34,871 nucleotides of DNA, taken from the NCBI GenBank assembly GCA_900752115.1, contig CAADUC010000080.1:1-34871 (forward strand). Reading direction: 5' to 3'. The notes below the pieces were generated by a model. That model was not told the DNA's origin, made no database searches, and was given only the letters and a program-made list of their open reading frames with translations. Positions 1-8,037 of this stretch are shown one piece after another. Made by a program: the position numbers and the translations under genes. This stretch comes from Clostridia bacterium. GTDB taxonomy: Bacteria; Bacillota; Clostridia; Oscillospirales; Acutalibacteraceae. Position 1 is the first letter of the stretch. Every line of letters starts with the position of its first letter.

Positions 1-178
1 CAATCCCACAGAATTGACGGCTGAACTTCTGAATACGCTGATTGAAAAAATCCTTATCCATGAAGCGGTCAAAAGTGAGGACGGAAGCCGGGAACAGGAA
101 GTGGAAATCTTCTACCGCTTTATCGGCAAAATCGAATGACACATCTTGAGATACCCAACAATATCTTTAACTAAGGGA
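1..178. mobile_element. Right end of an integrated serine-recombinase element
   Basis: The recombinase tail ends at 139. An AT-rich 35-bp stretch follows, and from about 175 the sequence reads in frame into the middle of an XRE helix-turn-helix gene. An in-frame TAA at 168-170 shows that the bases just upstream of the junction are not part of that gene. The junction contains a GA at 177-178. Tn4451-type recombinases are known to use a GA dinucleotide core. The exact boundary is inferred, because the other end of the element is not in the window. Confidence 0.6.
2..139 (+). CDS. Large serine recombinase, C-terminal end (DUF4368), partial
   Basis: The reading frame is open from the window edge to a TGA at 137-139 and gives the last 45 residues of a protein. 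The peptide has the pattern ELLNTLIEKILIHEA, then a charged turn (SEDGSREQ), then EIFYRFIGKIE. This matches what is known of the DUF4368 tail of Tn4451/TnpX-like large serine recombinases, which excise and integrate mobilisable elements. The catalytic resolvase domain lies outside the window, so the family call rests only on this tail. Such genes usually sit at one end of their element. The frame stops about 40 bp before a truncated host gene resumes, which fits that position. Confidence 0.75.
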   Translation, partial: NPTELTAELLNTLIEKILIHEAVKSEDGSREQEVEIFYRFIGKIE

Positions 179-191
179 AACGGGCGTCACC

Positions 192-1136
192 ATGCCGGAC
201 ATTCAGCTTCTGCCCGAGCTGTCCGCCTGCCTGGGCGTGACCATTGACGAGCTGTTTGACCTGACAGACGACACGCGCCTCCACCGCATTTCCAGCATGC
301 TCGAAAACACGCGGATGCTGGACGAGGCCGAGTTCCGCAGCATGGAACAATTTCTGCGCGGGAAAACGGAAACAAATCCGAATGCTTCACAGTACTTCGC
401 GCTGCTCTCGGAGCTCTACTGCCACATGGCCGGCGGATACCGTGAAAAGGCCGCACACAACGCCAGAGAAGCGCTCCGGCTCGACCCGGACGACAAATGG
501 AATCACAGCCTTCTGCGGATGGCGGAGGACGGCTCCCTGCTCGACTGGAATTTTTCCAACCACACAAAGCGGATTCTCTATTACCGCTGTTTTCTGCGGG
601 AACATCCCGGCCACGTCAGGGGATGCCTCTATCTTCTGGATGAGCTTCTGGCCGACCATCTTCTCGAAGAGGCGGAAAAGCTGCTCGCGCAGATGGGCGA
701 TCGGCTGGGCGACGTGCGCTCCTCCACCTACGCAGGACGAATCCTGTGGGAGCAGGGAAAGCATGAGGACGCGCGCGCGGCCTGGGATGCGATGTGCAGG
801 CGTCATCCCGATGACTGGCTGGCACACGCCTGCGCCGCGGACTGCCTCGCACACGCCGGATGCTTTTCCGAGGCGGTAGAGCTGTACCGGGAATCCCTCC
901 GCCTGCAGGAAAAGCCCCGTTACACAGACAGCGCCATCTGCATCGCGCAGATCTGCGAGCTGCAGGGCGCATACACCGAAGCGATCGAGGCCTGGAACGA
1001 GGTCATGCAGATTTTGAAGGAAGAACACGGCGTCTCCGACGGCGAGTGCCTCGACGCGCCCGCGCGGGAGATCGAACGTCTTTCCGCGCTGTGCCGGGAA
1101 AACAGCGGCATTCCACAGAAGGAAATACTGCCATAA
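192..1136 (+). CDS. XRE-family regulator with TPR repeats, 5'-truncated by an element insertion
   Basis: The 314-residue frame from ATG 192 begins with MPDIQLLPELSACLGVTIDE, which is the end of an XRE helix-turn-helix domain (family pattern WE.G...PDI..LP.LA..LGV..DEL). In frame upstream, GAA ACG GGC GTC ACC (177-191) supplies the ETGV expected just before it, but a TAA at 168-170 closes the frame. The DNA-reading helices are therefore missing, cut off by the mobile element. The rest is alpha-helical TPR-like sequence, with alternating small and large residues, ALRLDPDD at about residue 96 and further repeats to about residue 280. I see no good ribosome binding site before ATG 192. It is probably a non-functional remnant, although the TPR part is open and could be made. 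The stop lies just before a strong terminator. Confidence 0.75.
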   Translation: MPDIQLLPELSACLGVTIDELFDLTDDTRLHRISSMLENTRMLDEAEFRSMEQFLRGKTETNPNASQYFALLSELYCHMAGGYREKAAHNAREALRLDPDDKWNHSLLRMAEDGSLLDWNFSNHTKRILYYRCFLREHPGHVRGCLYLLDELLADHLLEEAEKLLAQMGDRLGDVRSSTYAGRILWEQGKHEDARAAWDAMCRRHPDDWLAHACAADCLAHAGCFSEAVELYRESLRLQEKPRYTDSAICIAQICELQGAYTEAIEAWNEVMQILKEEHGVSDGECLDAPAREIERLSALCRENSGIPQKEILP

Positions 1137-1165
1137 GCAAAACGGAAAACTATACGCAAACCGTA

Positions 1166-1208
1166 AAAAACAGGCGGGGACGCAAAAGAAGCGTCTCCGC
1201 CTGTTTTC
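1166..1208. terminator. Bidirectional terminator between the TPR gene and the GH31 gene
   Basis: A hairpin with arms 1168-1183 and 1191-1206 (GGCGGGGACGC paired with GCGTCTCCGCC, loop AAAAGAA) is flanked by an A-run on the left and a T-run on the right. It can therefore end transcripts from both strands. It sits exactly between two converging genes. Confidence 0.85.
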
Positions 1209-3260
1209 TTACTCTTCCAACACCTTGTATCCCTCGCGCAGATAAAGCGGAAGGGTATCATAGCCGCACGTTTCACGGAACCAGCCGGGTCCCTGGCGCG
1301 TCTCGCCGGAAAGCAGATGCGTCCAGCGGCCTTCGGGGAGATAATAGTCGACCGTGCCGTCGTCGCTCATGACCGGAGCCACAAGCAGCGCGTCACCGAG
1401 CATATACTGACGGTCAAGCGTGAGGCAGGCCGGATCGTCCGGAAATTCAAGGAGCATCGGGCGCAGCACCGGCACGCCTGTCGCGGCGGCCTCCCGGCCA
1501 AGACGCATCAGATACGGTACAAGGCGCTGCTTGAGCTCACAGAAGGCGCGCGTCACCTCGACGGCCTCCCCGCCGTAAAGCCACGGCACCTTGTACTCCT
1601 GGTTGCCGTGATAGCGGCTGTGCGAGGAGAGCAGGCCGAAGGCCGTCCACCGCATGTAAATATCCGGCGTGCAGCCCGATTCGAAGCCGCCGATGTCGTG
1701 GCTCCAGTAAGCAAAGCCGGAAAGAGCGAGCGAGAGGCCGCCGCGCAGCGACTCGGCCATCGACGGGTAGGTAGAGAGGCAGTCGCCGCCCCAGTGCAGC
1801 GGCAGCGTCTGTGAACAGGCCGTCGCGCTGCGGGCAAAGAGGCAGGCTTCTCCCTGCCCCTTTTTTCGCACGAGCAGATCGAAAACGGCCTTGTTGTAGA
1901 GATACGTATAGTAGTTGTGCATACCTTCCGGATCAGAGCCGTCAAACCAGCGGACGCCGAATTTCGCCGCCTTCGGGCCGTAAAACGGATCGGATGTGGG
2001 GATCCGCTCGCCGAAATCAGTCTTAAAGCAATCTACTCCCATGTCGACGAGAGCGGCAAGTTTTTCCTGATACCAGGAGACGGCGGCAGGATTTGTGAAG
2101 TCCACCAGAGCCATCCCCGCCTGCCAGCGATCCCATTGCCATATGCCTCCGTCGCCGGTCTTTACAAAATAACCTTTTTGCATCCCCTCCTCAAAAATCG
2201 GGGATTTCTGCGCAATATAGGGGTTGATCCAGACGCAAACCTTCAGGCCCCGCTGGTGAAGCTTTTCAAGCAGGCCCTCGGGATCAGGGAAAACGTCGCG
2301 GTCCCACAGGAAGCTCGACCACTCGAACGCCTTCATCCAGAAACAGTCAAAATGGAACACGGAGAGCGGAATCTTCCGCTCGATCATGCCGTCGACAAAG
2401 GAGAGAACGGTTTTCTCATCATAGTCGGTGGTAAATGACGTGGACAGCCACAGACCGTACGACCACTCCGGCAGCTCCGGCGCACGGCCCGTCAGAGCGG
2501 TGTAGGCGGTGAGGACGTCCTTCGGCGTGTCGCCCGCAAAAATGAAATACTCCATTTCCTCGCCGGGAACAGAGAACTGCGTCTTTGTGGCCGACTCGCT
2601 GCCAATCTCATACGAGACGCAGCCGGTGGAATTGACAAACACCCCGTAACGGCGGCTGCTGAGGAAGAACGGCACGTTCTTGTACGCCTGCTCACTGTCA
2701 GTACCTCCGTCGGCGTTCCACAGATCGATACTCTGGCCGTTCTTCACGAAGGGGCCGAAGCGCTCGCCGAGACCGTAGATATTTTCCCCGACGGACAGCT
2801 CGAGCCGCTCGCGCAGATACGTCTCTCCTGTTCTTTGATCAAGAATGTGCGCCATCCCCTTCGGGCCCGCTGCCGTCAGAAGCCTTCCGCGCCAGCGGTA
2901 CTCAATCCGCCAGCTTTTCCCGGCAAACACGCGCGCCTCCAGCTCGCCGCTGCGCAGAAACCAAAAGCCGTCCGCTTCACCTGCCTCGGGCTTGTCCGTA
3001 CCGCGATCCAACGGGAATCGCGGCATCATATCCAGCGCGCCGCGGTGATTTGTCAGACGCACGGCGATGGTTCCCTTTCGCCCGGCAGTTATCCGCACCG
3101 TAAGCAAGCCGCCGTCGAGCGTATTGCCCCGGTGCTGCACTGCGACGTAGGGACAAAAAAGCGTGAGGCCTTCCCCATCCGCTTTTACCTCGTAAATCTC
3201 GCCGGGACTCTCAACGGTATAGCCCGCCCGCGTCATCCACATGCCGTCCGTAAATTTCAT
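1209..3260 (-). CDS. GH31 alpha-xylosidase-like glycoside hydrolase
   Basis: 683 residues. It is a retaining alpha-glycosidase of family GH31, closest in pattern to YicI-type alpha-xylosidases, which release alpha-linked xylose from xyloglucan or isoprimeverose. The nucleophile motif KTDFGE carries Asp at about residue 415, and the acid/base motif HWGGD carries Asp at about 493. FWSHDIGGFE-like sequence (here YWSHDIGGFE) follows. The N-terminal 250 residues form the beta-sandwich typical of the family. There is no signal peptide, so it acts in the cytoplasm on imported oligosaccharides. The start at 3260 was chosen because AAGGAGGAG lies 6 bases upstream. An upstream extension to 3410 is open but reads through the promoter. 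Alpha-glucosidase activity cannot be excluded. Confidence 0.92.
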   Translation of the reverse strand: MKFTDGMWMTRAGYTVESPGEIYEVKADGEGLTLFCPYVAVQHRGNTLDGGLLTVRITAGRKGTIAVRLTNHRGALDMMPRFPLDRGTDKPEAGEADGFWFLRSGELEARVFAGKSWRIEYRWRGRLLTAAGPKGMAHILDQRTGETYLRERLELSVGENIYGLGERFGPFVKNGQSIDLWNADGGTDSEQAYKNVPFFLSSRRYGVFVNSTGCVSYEIGSESATKTQFSVPGEEMEYFIFAGDTPKDVLTAYTALTGRAPELPEWSYGLWLSTSFTTDYDEKTVLSFVDGMIERKIPLSVFHFDCFWMKAFEWSSFLWDRDVFPDPEGLLEKLHQRGLKVCVWINPYIAQKSPIFEEGMQKGYFVKTGDGGIWQWDRWQAGMALVDFTNPAAVSWYQEKLAALVDMGVDCFKTDFGERIPTSDPFYGPKAAKFGVRWFDGSDPEGMHNYYTYLYNKAVFDLLVRKKGQGEACLFARSATACSQTLPLHWGGDCLSTYPSMAESLRGGLSLALSGFAYWSHDIGGFESGCTPDIYMRWTAFGLLSSHSRYHGNQEYKVPWLYGGEAVEVTRAFCELKQRLVPYLMRLGREAAATGVPVLRPMLLEFPDDPACLTLDRQYMLGDALLVAPVMSDDGTVDYYLPEGRWTHLLSGETRQGPGWFRETCGYDTLPLYLREGYKVLEE

Positions 3261-3321
3261 CAAAGCTCCTCCTTCGGTCAAACGGGACGCAGCCTTCCTG
3301 CCACCCCGATTTTCTCTTCCA

Positions 3322-3350
3322 AGCTTATAAAGAAACAGTGAAACTGTCAA
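3322..3350 (-). promoter_or_regulatory. Promoter and dyad operator of the GH31 gene
   Basis: On the minus strand a perfect TTGACA (3345-3350) is followed 17 bases later by TAAGCT (3322-3327), or 15 bases later by TATAAG. Between them lies the dyad ACAGT-TTC-ACTGT (3335-3347). It overlaps the -35 box and is placed where a sugar-responsive repressor would block RNA polymerase. The operator role is inferred. Confidence 0.6.
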
Positions 3351-3392
3351 TGGAGAAAACAACAGAAAAGATATGCTTTTCTGTTTACGAAC

Positions 3393-3490
3393 GGGGCCGC
3401 TGCAAAACACCCCGCCTCAAAACAATGCAAAAATTGACCTCAAGAAAAAGCAGAATTGCTCCTTTTGAGGTCAATTTTCACTATCCGGTT
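3393..3490. repeat. Degenerate MITE-like hairpin element
   Basis: The stretch starts with GGGGCCGCTGCAAAA, resembling the terminal repeat of the element at 33939-34089. It contains a perfect 14-bp inverted repeat (AAAATTGACCTCAA at 3430-3443, complement at 3465-3478) around a 21-nt loop holding AAAAAGCAGAA. In opposite orientation the other element has the same layout: a terminal GGGGC, an A-rich spacer, then an AAAAAT stem with AAAAGCAGAA in the loop. A clear right terminal repeat is not visible, so the copy looks decayed or truncated. The remaining intergenic sequence, 3491-3683, holds nothing else I can name. Confidence 0.5.
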
Positions 3491-3683
3491 CTTTCTTGGC
3501 ACAGACAGCTATATCGATTTATTTCGCAGAGAACCTATTCCAATGCCTGATCGCCTTTCCCCTCTGCAAATGCGTTTCTCGAAGAGGACCCAAACAGGAA
3601 CCGATAAAGGCAGGAATGTCTTTTGCTGCAGCTTTTACGCTGTTTTTTACGGACTCCCGGGAAGCTTTCCCGACTGACGGCAC

Positions 3684-5399
3684 TCACGCCTGTTCCAGCG
3701 CCTCGAATACAGCTTCCCGCAGAGAAAGGAGATATTCCGCAGAGGTAGGATACTTCGTGAAGGTCATCACATCCATGCCCGCACGATCGAGAACGAGGCT
3801 TTGCACCGCTTCCCGTCCAATGCGTGCTTCCAGCGTATACAGAGCGCGCAGATCCATCAGGCCCTCGCTCTGTACCTCCGCACGCAGGGAGGTCAGCGGC
3901 TCGCCGCCGGGGCCGGGATAGACAAGGTAAGCGTCGCCGGACGGGAAAGCATAATTGCAGTGCGTCATGGCGAAGGGATCGGCCAGCGAACGCGAAAACT
4001 GCGTATAGTAGAAATTATAGCCCCACTGCAGGAACCCCTTGAGATGATAGAGGTACATCAGCACGCCCATAATGCGGTTGCGGGCGCTCGGCATGGCGAA
4101 AAAGCGGTTTGGCACATGATAGCTTTGGGAGCAGCAGTAGTAAACCCAAAGCGGATCCGCTTTCGCATCCAGGAAGGGCTGGATATGATCGTTCGCACAG
4201 ACAGGCTGCTCCACAACGCCGCGGCGGTAAAACTCCAAACTGCTCAGCGCATCAATCACCTGACAGCCTTCCAGCAGATCAACAGCCTGGTTTTTTGCAG
4301 CGAGATAATCTTCAAGATTCTCCTCGCCCGGCTCGTCGGAGATGTGGAAGTACAAGTGCTCCTTATCGTAGCCGAGGCGGCCGAGCTCCGCAATCAGAGC
4401 GGGGAGGAAAGCTTCCAGGAAGCGGCGATACTCGGGACTTGTGGCGGGAACGTCCCAGCCGAAGATGCGCTTCTGCACACCGTCGACGTTCGCTACAATC
4501 TTCGGAGTCGCTTTTGCGCCCCACTGTGTAAAGAGGTGGGCAATCTCCAGATACTCGACGCCTGCCGCACGGCAAATCTCCGCCCAACGCGCAAGATTCC
4601 GGAAATCAAACGAATATACCCCGCAGAGCAAATGCACCCCCACAAGCTGCACTGTAGGCCGTTCCGTGCCAACCTCGGTGTCAAGCGGAGGAGTGAAAAC
4701 CGGCGTGAGCAGCAGGTTAATCCCGTGGCGCTGCCGGGCCTGCCGGATAAAACGCTCCAAAATCCGCCAATGCTCCTCGCTCAACGGCTCAACGCCGTAA
4801 TAGGAAGCAAGGCAATCCGCATAGAACCATTCCGTATGCAGCAGACGCTGCGGCTCAAGAGCCGTTTTGCCGACGCGAAGGGAAAAAGAAAGACATGCCC
4901 CTTCCTCTTCAACGCCGGGATTCTCATACGGATAGCCGCTGCCCATCACAATCCCCATATCGGGCGTGGCGCGGATGGTTACCTCATACGTTCCGGGCGC
5001 GGCGTTCTCCGGAATGGGGAAAGAAATCCACACGCTGCGGTACTGACGCGGCACGGGGCGGATTTTTGCCTCCGTCAGCGGACGGAGCAGATCCGGGAAA
5101 AGCCCCGGCTCATGGGTAAGATAGTTCGGATCGTCCGCCGCCCACTCGTAGCACGGGAAATCCGAAGGAACAAGTTCGACGGAAAAAAGCTCCGGCGCGG
5201 CCGGCGCTCCCTCTACGGAAACGGTAAAGCTCTGCACGAGACCGCCGCCTCTCTTCCCGCCCGCGTCGCGGTACACGAGCTGAACGGCAGCGCGTGTTCC
5301 CCGCCACGCCGAGAGCGTACCGGCGGCAAGCGGCTCCGATTTTTTTGTCGGAAAAACCTTCTCGAGCGAGGATGTGAGAAACCATTCCATATTTGGCAT
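3684..5399 (-). CDS. GH123-like glycoside hydrolase (DUF4091 protein)
   Basis: 571 residues. An N-terminal beta-sandwich (about 1-180) leads into a TIM-barrel-like DUF4091 domain. The motif HISDEPGEEN places an adjacent Asp-Glu pair at about residues 355-356, matching the Asp-Glu pair used for substrate-assisted catalysis in GH123 beta-N-acetylgalactosaminidases. Downstream QWGYNFY and YPGP fit the conserved end of DUF4091. I see no signal peptide, so the protein is probably cytoplasmic. The start at 5399 has AGGAGGAG 7 bases upstream. Its own promoter lies about 100 bp upstream, and the GH31 gene follows 423 bp downstream in the same direction. The natural substrate is unknown. Many DUF4091 proteins remain uncharacterised. 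Confidence 0.85.
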   Translation of the reverse strand: MPNMEWFLTSSLEKVFPTKKSEPLAAGTLSAWRGTRAAVQLVYRDAGGKRGGGLVQSFTVSVEGAPAAPELFSVELVPSDFPCYEWAADDPNYLTHEPGLFPDLLRPLTEAKIRPVPRQYRSVWISFPIPENAAPGTYEVTIRATPDMGIVMGSGYPYENPGVEEEGACLSFSLRVGKTALEPQRLLHTEWFYADCLASYYGVEPLSEEHWRILERFIRQARQRHGINLLLTPVFTPPLDTEVGTERPTVQLVGVHLLCGVYSFDFRNLARWAEICRAAGVEYLEIAHLFTQWGAKATPKIVANVDGVQKRIFGWDVPATSPEYRRFLEAFLPALIAELGRLGYDKEHLYFHISDEPGEENLEDYLAAKNQAVDLLEGCQVIDALSSLEFYRRGVVEQPVCANDHIQPFLDAKADPLWVYYCCSQSYHVPNRFFAMPSARNRIMGVLMYLYHLKGFLQWGYNFYYTQFSRSLADPFAMTHCNYAFPSGDAYLVYPGPGGEPLTSLRAEVQSEGLMDLRALYTLEARIGREAVQSLVLDRAGMDVMTFTKYPTSAEYLLSLREAVFEALEQA

Positions 5400-5497
5400 A
5401 GACAACTCCTCCTGTCCGCCGCCGTCTTCACCGGCGGCCTGTTGCAGGAGCGCGCTGCCCGGAGCTTTTTCCACAGGCGCACGCTCTCCTTTTCTTC

Positions 5498-5525
5498 ATT
5501 ATACATGAAATTTTTCACCTGTACA
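5498..5525 (-). promoter_or_regulatory. Promoter of the GH123-like gene
   Basis: On the minus strand a perfect TATAAT (5498-5503) has TGTACA (5520-5525) 16 bases upstream. It lies about 100 bases before the start codon in an AT-rich island that stands out from the GC-rich surroundings. The rest of 5526-5688 shows no feature I can name. Confidence 0.6.
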
Positions 5526-5688
5526 GAAGTGTTTTTATACGAAAAAAAGAAATTTCCGTTCCTCGCGCTCTCTGCTTCTTTCTCATGCGCAAAAGACTCA
5601 TCCCTGTCCGCTCTCCTCCGTTTCCTTCCGCAAAAATTGCACTGGTTCTTCCCTCCCGCTCCGCGGCTGCAACGCGGGAATACGGCAA

Positions 5689-5720
5689 AGCCCCCTTGCG
5701 GTACAGGCCGCAAGGGGGCT
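5689..5720 (-). terminator. Terminator of the thiamin operon
   Basis: A perfect 13-bp stem (arms 5689-5701 and 5708-5720) with a 6-nt loop lies 118 bp downstream of thiC. Only a short T-run follows on the minus strand. The core CCCCCTTGCGG with a 6-nt loop and its complement recurs exactly at 20488-20519, so this may be a repeated extragenic palindrome used as a terminator. Confidence 0.65.
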
Positions 5721-5759
5721 GACATGATCGCCGAGACTCGCCGCGGAACGCGGTGTGCG

Positions 5760-5825
5760 CGAATTGCCCGCCGCAGGCGCGCGGATTGCCCGCCGCAGGC
5801 GCGCGGATTGCTCGCCGCAGGCGCG
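5760..5825. repeat. 22-bp tandem repeat, three copies
   Basis: Three direct copies of a 22-bp unit occupy 5760-5781, 5782-5803 and 5804-5825. They differ at one or two bases (CGAATTGCCC, CGGATTGCCC, CGGATTGCTC at the start). Each contains the small palindrome CGCC-GCA-GGCG. A partial copy follows up to the thiC stop. The tract lies between thiC and its terminator. Confidence 0.85.
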
Positions 5826-5837
5826 CAGGCGCACGAA

Positions 5838-7145
5838 TTAGAGGATATCGATATGTTCGCCGCTGAGGGCTTTGTTCATGCTGCGGACGGCGCAGAATTT
5901 GCCGCACATGGAGCAGGTGTCGTCGTGTTCGGGGGAGCGGTCGGCACGGATAGCCTTCGCCGTTTCCGGGTCAAGGGCGCAAGCCCACTGGGCTTCCCAG
6001 TCGAGGGCGCGGCGGGCGTCGCCCATCTTGTCATCGATGTCGCGCGCGCCGCGGACGCCCTTGGCGATGTCGGCGGCATGAGCAGCAATACGGCTGGCGA
6101 TAATGCCCTGCTTCACGTCGTCGAGATTCGGCAGCGCCAGGTGCTCCGCCGGAGTGACATAGCAGAGGAAGGCCGCGCCGTTCATCGCAGCGATGGCTCC
6201 GCCGATGGCGGCAGTGATGTGGTCGTAACCGGGAGCGATGTCCGTCACGAGAGGCCCAAGAACATAGAACGGCGCGCCCATGCAGATCGTCTGCTGTACC
6301 TTCATGTTGGCGGCGATCTGGTCCATCGGCACGTGGCCGGGGCCCTCGACCATCACCTGCACATCCTTCTCCCAGGCGCGCTTCGTCAGCTCGCCGAGGC
6401 GGACAAGTTCCTCGATCTGGCAAACATCGGTCGCATCGGCAAGGCAGCCGGGGCGGCACGCATCGCCGAGGGAAATCGTCACGTCATACTCACGGCAGAT
6501 ATCGAGAATCTCGTCATAGTACTCGTAGAAGGGGTTCTCCTCGCCCGTCATGCACATCCACGCAAAGACAAGAGAACCGCCGCGCGAGACAATGTTCATC
6601 TTGCGCTTGTGCTTGCGGATCTGGTCGATCGTCTTGCGGGTAATGCCGCAGTGCAGCGTCACAAAATCGACGCCGTCCTGCGCGTGCAGACGTACCACGT
6701 CGATAAAATCCTTCGCGGAGAGCGTGTCGAGGTCGCGCTGGTAGTGGATGACGCTGTCATACACCGGCACAGTGCCGATCATGGCCGGGCACTCGGAGGT
6801 AAGCTTGCGGCGGAAGGGCTGCGTGTCGCCGTGGCTTGAGAGATCCATGATGGCCTCCGCGCCCATATTTACAGCGGAGAGCACCTTCTGCATCTCAACG
6901 TCGTAGTCTTTGCAATCACGGGACACGCCGAGGTTGACGTTGATCTTCGTGCGCAGCATCGAGCCGACGCCCTCGGGCGAAATGCAGGTGTGCAGCTTGT
7001 TAGCCGGAATGACGACCTTGCCGGAGGCGACGAGCGGCATCAGCTCCTCGACGCGCATCTGCTCCTTCCTGGCAACAGCCTCGAGCTCCGGGGTGACAAT
7101 GCCGCGACGGGCGGCGTCCATCTGTGTAGTATAATTGCGTTCCAT
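5838..7145 (-). CDS. thiC: Phosphomethylpyrimidine synthase ThiC
   Basis: 435 residues. This radical-SAM enzyme rearranges aminoimidazole ribotide into HMP-P, the pyrimidine half of thiamin. The family core is clear: [32 protein letters not shown] and the C-terminal cluster motif [11 protein letters not shown]. The cluster spacing is CX2CX3C (Cys411, 414, 418), one residue shorter than the CX2CX4C of E. coli ThiC, as in some short anaerobe forms. The N-terminal extension of plant and proteobacterial ThiC is absent. ATG 7145 was chosen because GGAAGGGAGAA lies before it. A TTG at 7154 is too close to that site. It is the last gene of the thi operon, 20 bp after thiD. Confidence 0.97.
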   Translation of the reverse strand: MERNYTTQMDAARRGIVTPELEAVARKEQMRVEELMPLVASGKVVIPANKLHTCISPEGVGSMLRTKINVNLGVSRDCKDYDVEMQKVLSAVNMGAEAIMDLSSHGDTQPFRRKLTSECPAMIGTVPVYDSVIHYQRDLDTLSAKDFIDVVRLHAQDGVDFVTLHCGITRKTIDQIRKHKRKMNIVSRGGSLVFAWMCMTGEENPFYEYYDEILDICREYDVTISLGDACRPGCLADATDVCQIEELVRLGELTKRAWEKDVQVMVEGPGHVPMDQIAANMKVQQTICMGAPFYVLGPLVTDIAPGYDHITAAIGGAIAAMNGAAFLCYVTPAEHLALPNLDDVKQGIIASRIAAHAADIAKGVRGARDIDDKMGDARRALDWEAQWACALDPETAKAIRADRSPEHDDTCSMCGKFCAVRSMNKALSGEHIDIL

Positions 7146-7165
7146 AGCAAACAATTCTCCCTTCC

Positions 7166-7963
7166 TTATTTCTCTGCGTCCGTTTCCAGCGCAAACATGT
7201 GGTTCATCGGCCCGGAGCCGTGCCCGAGATCGAGCATGGCGGCAAGCGCGCCGGAAAGGTAAGCTTTCGCGCGCTCGATGGCCGTTTTCAGGTCGCAGCC
7301 CTTCGCGAGGTTCGACGCAATGGCGCTCGAGAGCGTGCAGCCTGTTCCGTGCGTGTTCGGGTTGTCGATGCGACGTCCCTCAAACCAGGTGAGGACGCCG
7401 TTTTCCCAGAGGACATCGCTCGCGTCGCTGACGCTGTGGCCGCCCTTGCACAGAACGGCGCAGCCGCACGCGGAGCCGATCGCCTCGGCGGCGCTCTCCA
7501 TATCGGAGCGGGAACGGATCGTCATGCCGGAAAACGCTTCCGCCTCCGGAATGTTCGGGGTGACAACCTGCGCCAGAGGAAACAGAAGCTCCCGCAGAAG
7601 GGCCGGCGCGCCGTCCGCCGCAAGGGCGGAGCCGCTGGTGGCAACAAGGACCGGGTCGACCACAACATGCCCCGCATGATACTGCGTGAGCTTTTCGGCG
7701 ATGACCCTGACGAGAGCCGGGGAGGAAACCATGCCGATCTTCACCGCGTCCGGGCGGATGTCCTCGAACACCGCGTCGAGCTGCTGACCGAGAAACTCGG
7801 GAGTCGACTCGAGGATCGAGCGCACGCCCGTCGTGTTCTGCGCCGTGAGGGCCGTCACAGCCGTCATGGCGAACACGCCGTGCATCGTCATGGTTTTGAT
7901 GTCTGCCTGAATCCCGGCGCCTCCGCTGGAATCGCTTCCAGCGATGGATAATGCTGTTCTCAT
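7166..7963 (-). CDS. thiD: Hydroxymethylpyrimidine/phosphomethylpyrimidine kinase ThiD
   Basis: 265 residues. It phosphorylates HMP and HMP-P to HMP-PP, the substrate of ThiE. It starts with the ribokinase-like signature [20 protein letters not shown] (residues 5-24) and has the anion-hole motif [15 protein letters not shown] near residue 210, where the Asp/Cys-Gly region binds phosphate. Length is normal for ThiD. ATG 7963 is preceded by GGAAGGAG. An upstream open extension runs through a hairpin and was rejected. It is separated from thiE by 167 bp that carry an intercistronic hairpin. Confidence 0.96.
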   Translation of the reverse strand: MRTALSIAGSDSSGGAGIQADIKTMTMHGVFAMTAVTALTAQNTTGVRSILESTPEFLGQQLDAVFEDIRPDAVKIGMVSSPALVRVIAEKLTQYHAGHVVVDPVLVATSGSALAADGAPALLRELLFPLAQVVTPNIPEAEAFSGMTIRSRSDMESAAEAIGSACGCAVLCKGGHSVSDASDVLWENGVLTWFEGRRIDNPNTHGTGCTLSSAIASNLAKGCDLKTAIERAKAYLSGALAAMLDLGHGSGPMNHMFALETDAEK

Positions 7964-8004
7964 TTGAAATGACTCCTTCCATAATGCAGCACTAACTTTT
8001 ATAA

Positions 8005-8037
8005 AGCGGCGAAAAGTGGTGCCCCCGATTCGCCGCT
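8005..8037 (-). terminator. Intercistronic hairpin between thiE and thiD
   Basis: A perfect 9-bp stem (AGCGGCGAA at 8005-8013, complement at 8029-8037) is followed on the minus strand by TTATAAAA. It sits in the only long gap of the operon. It could be a partial terminator or an mRNA-processing or stability element that lowers thiD-thiC expression. The T-run is weak, so the function is uncertain. Confidence 0.45.

Noticed and set aside
3261..3410. 50-residue N-terminal extension of the GH31 protein
   Set aside because: It would translate through the promoter and the ribosome binding site. It is not conserved in GH31 enzymes and is absent if ATG 3260 is used.
3801..6839. Very long plus-strand open frame (over 1000 codons) antisense to the GH123-like gene and thiC
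   Set aside because: It runs opposite to two recognisable genes, crosses a terminator and a tandem repeat, has no ribosome binding site, and its peptide shows no family pattern. Long antisense frames are expected in GC-rich DNA.
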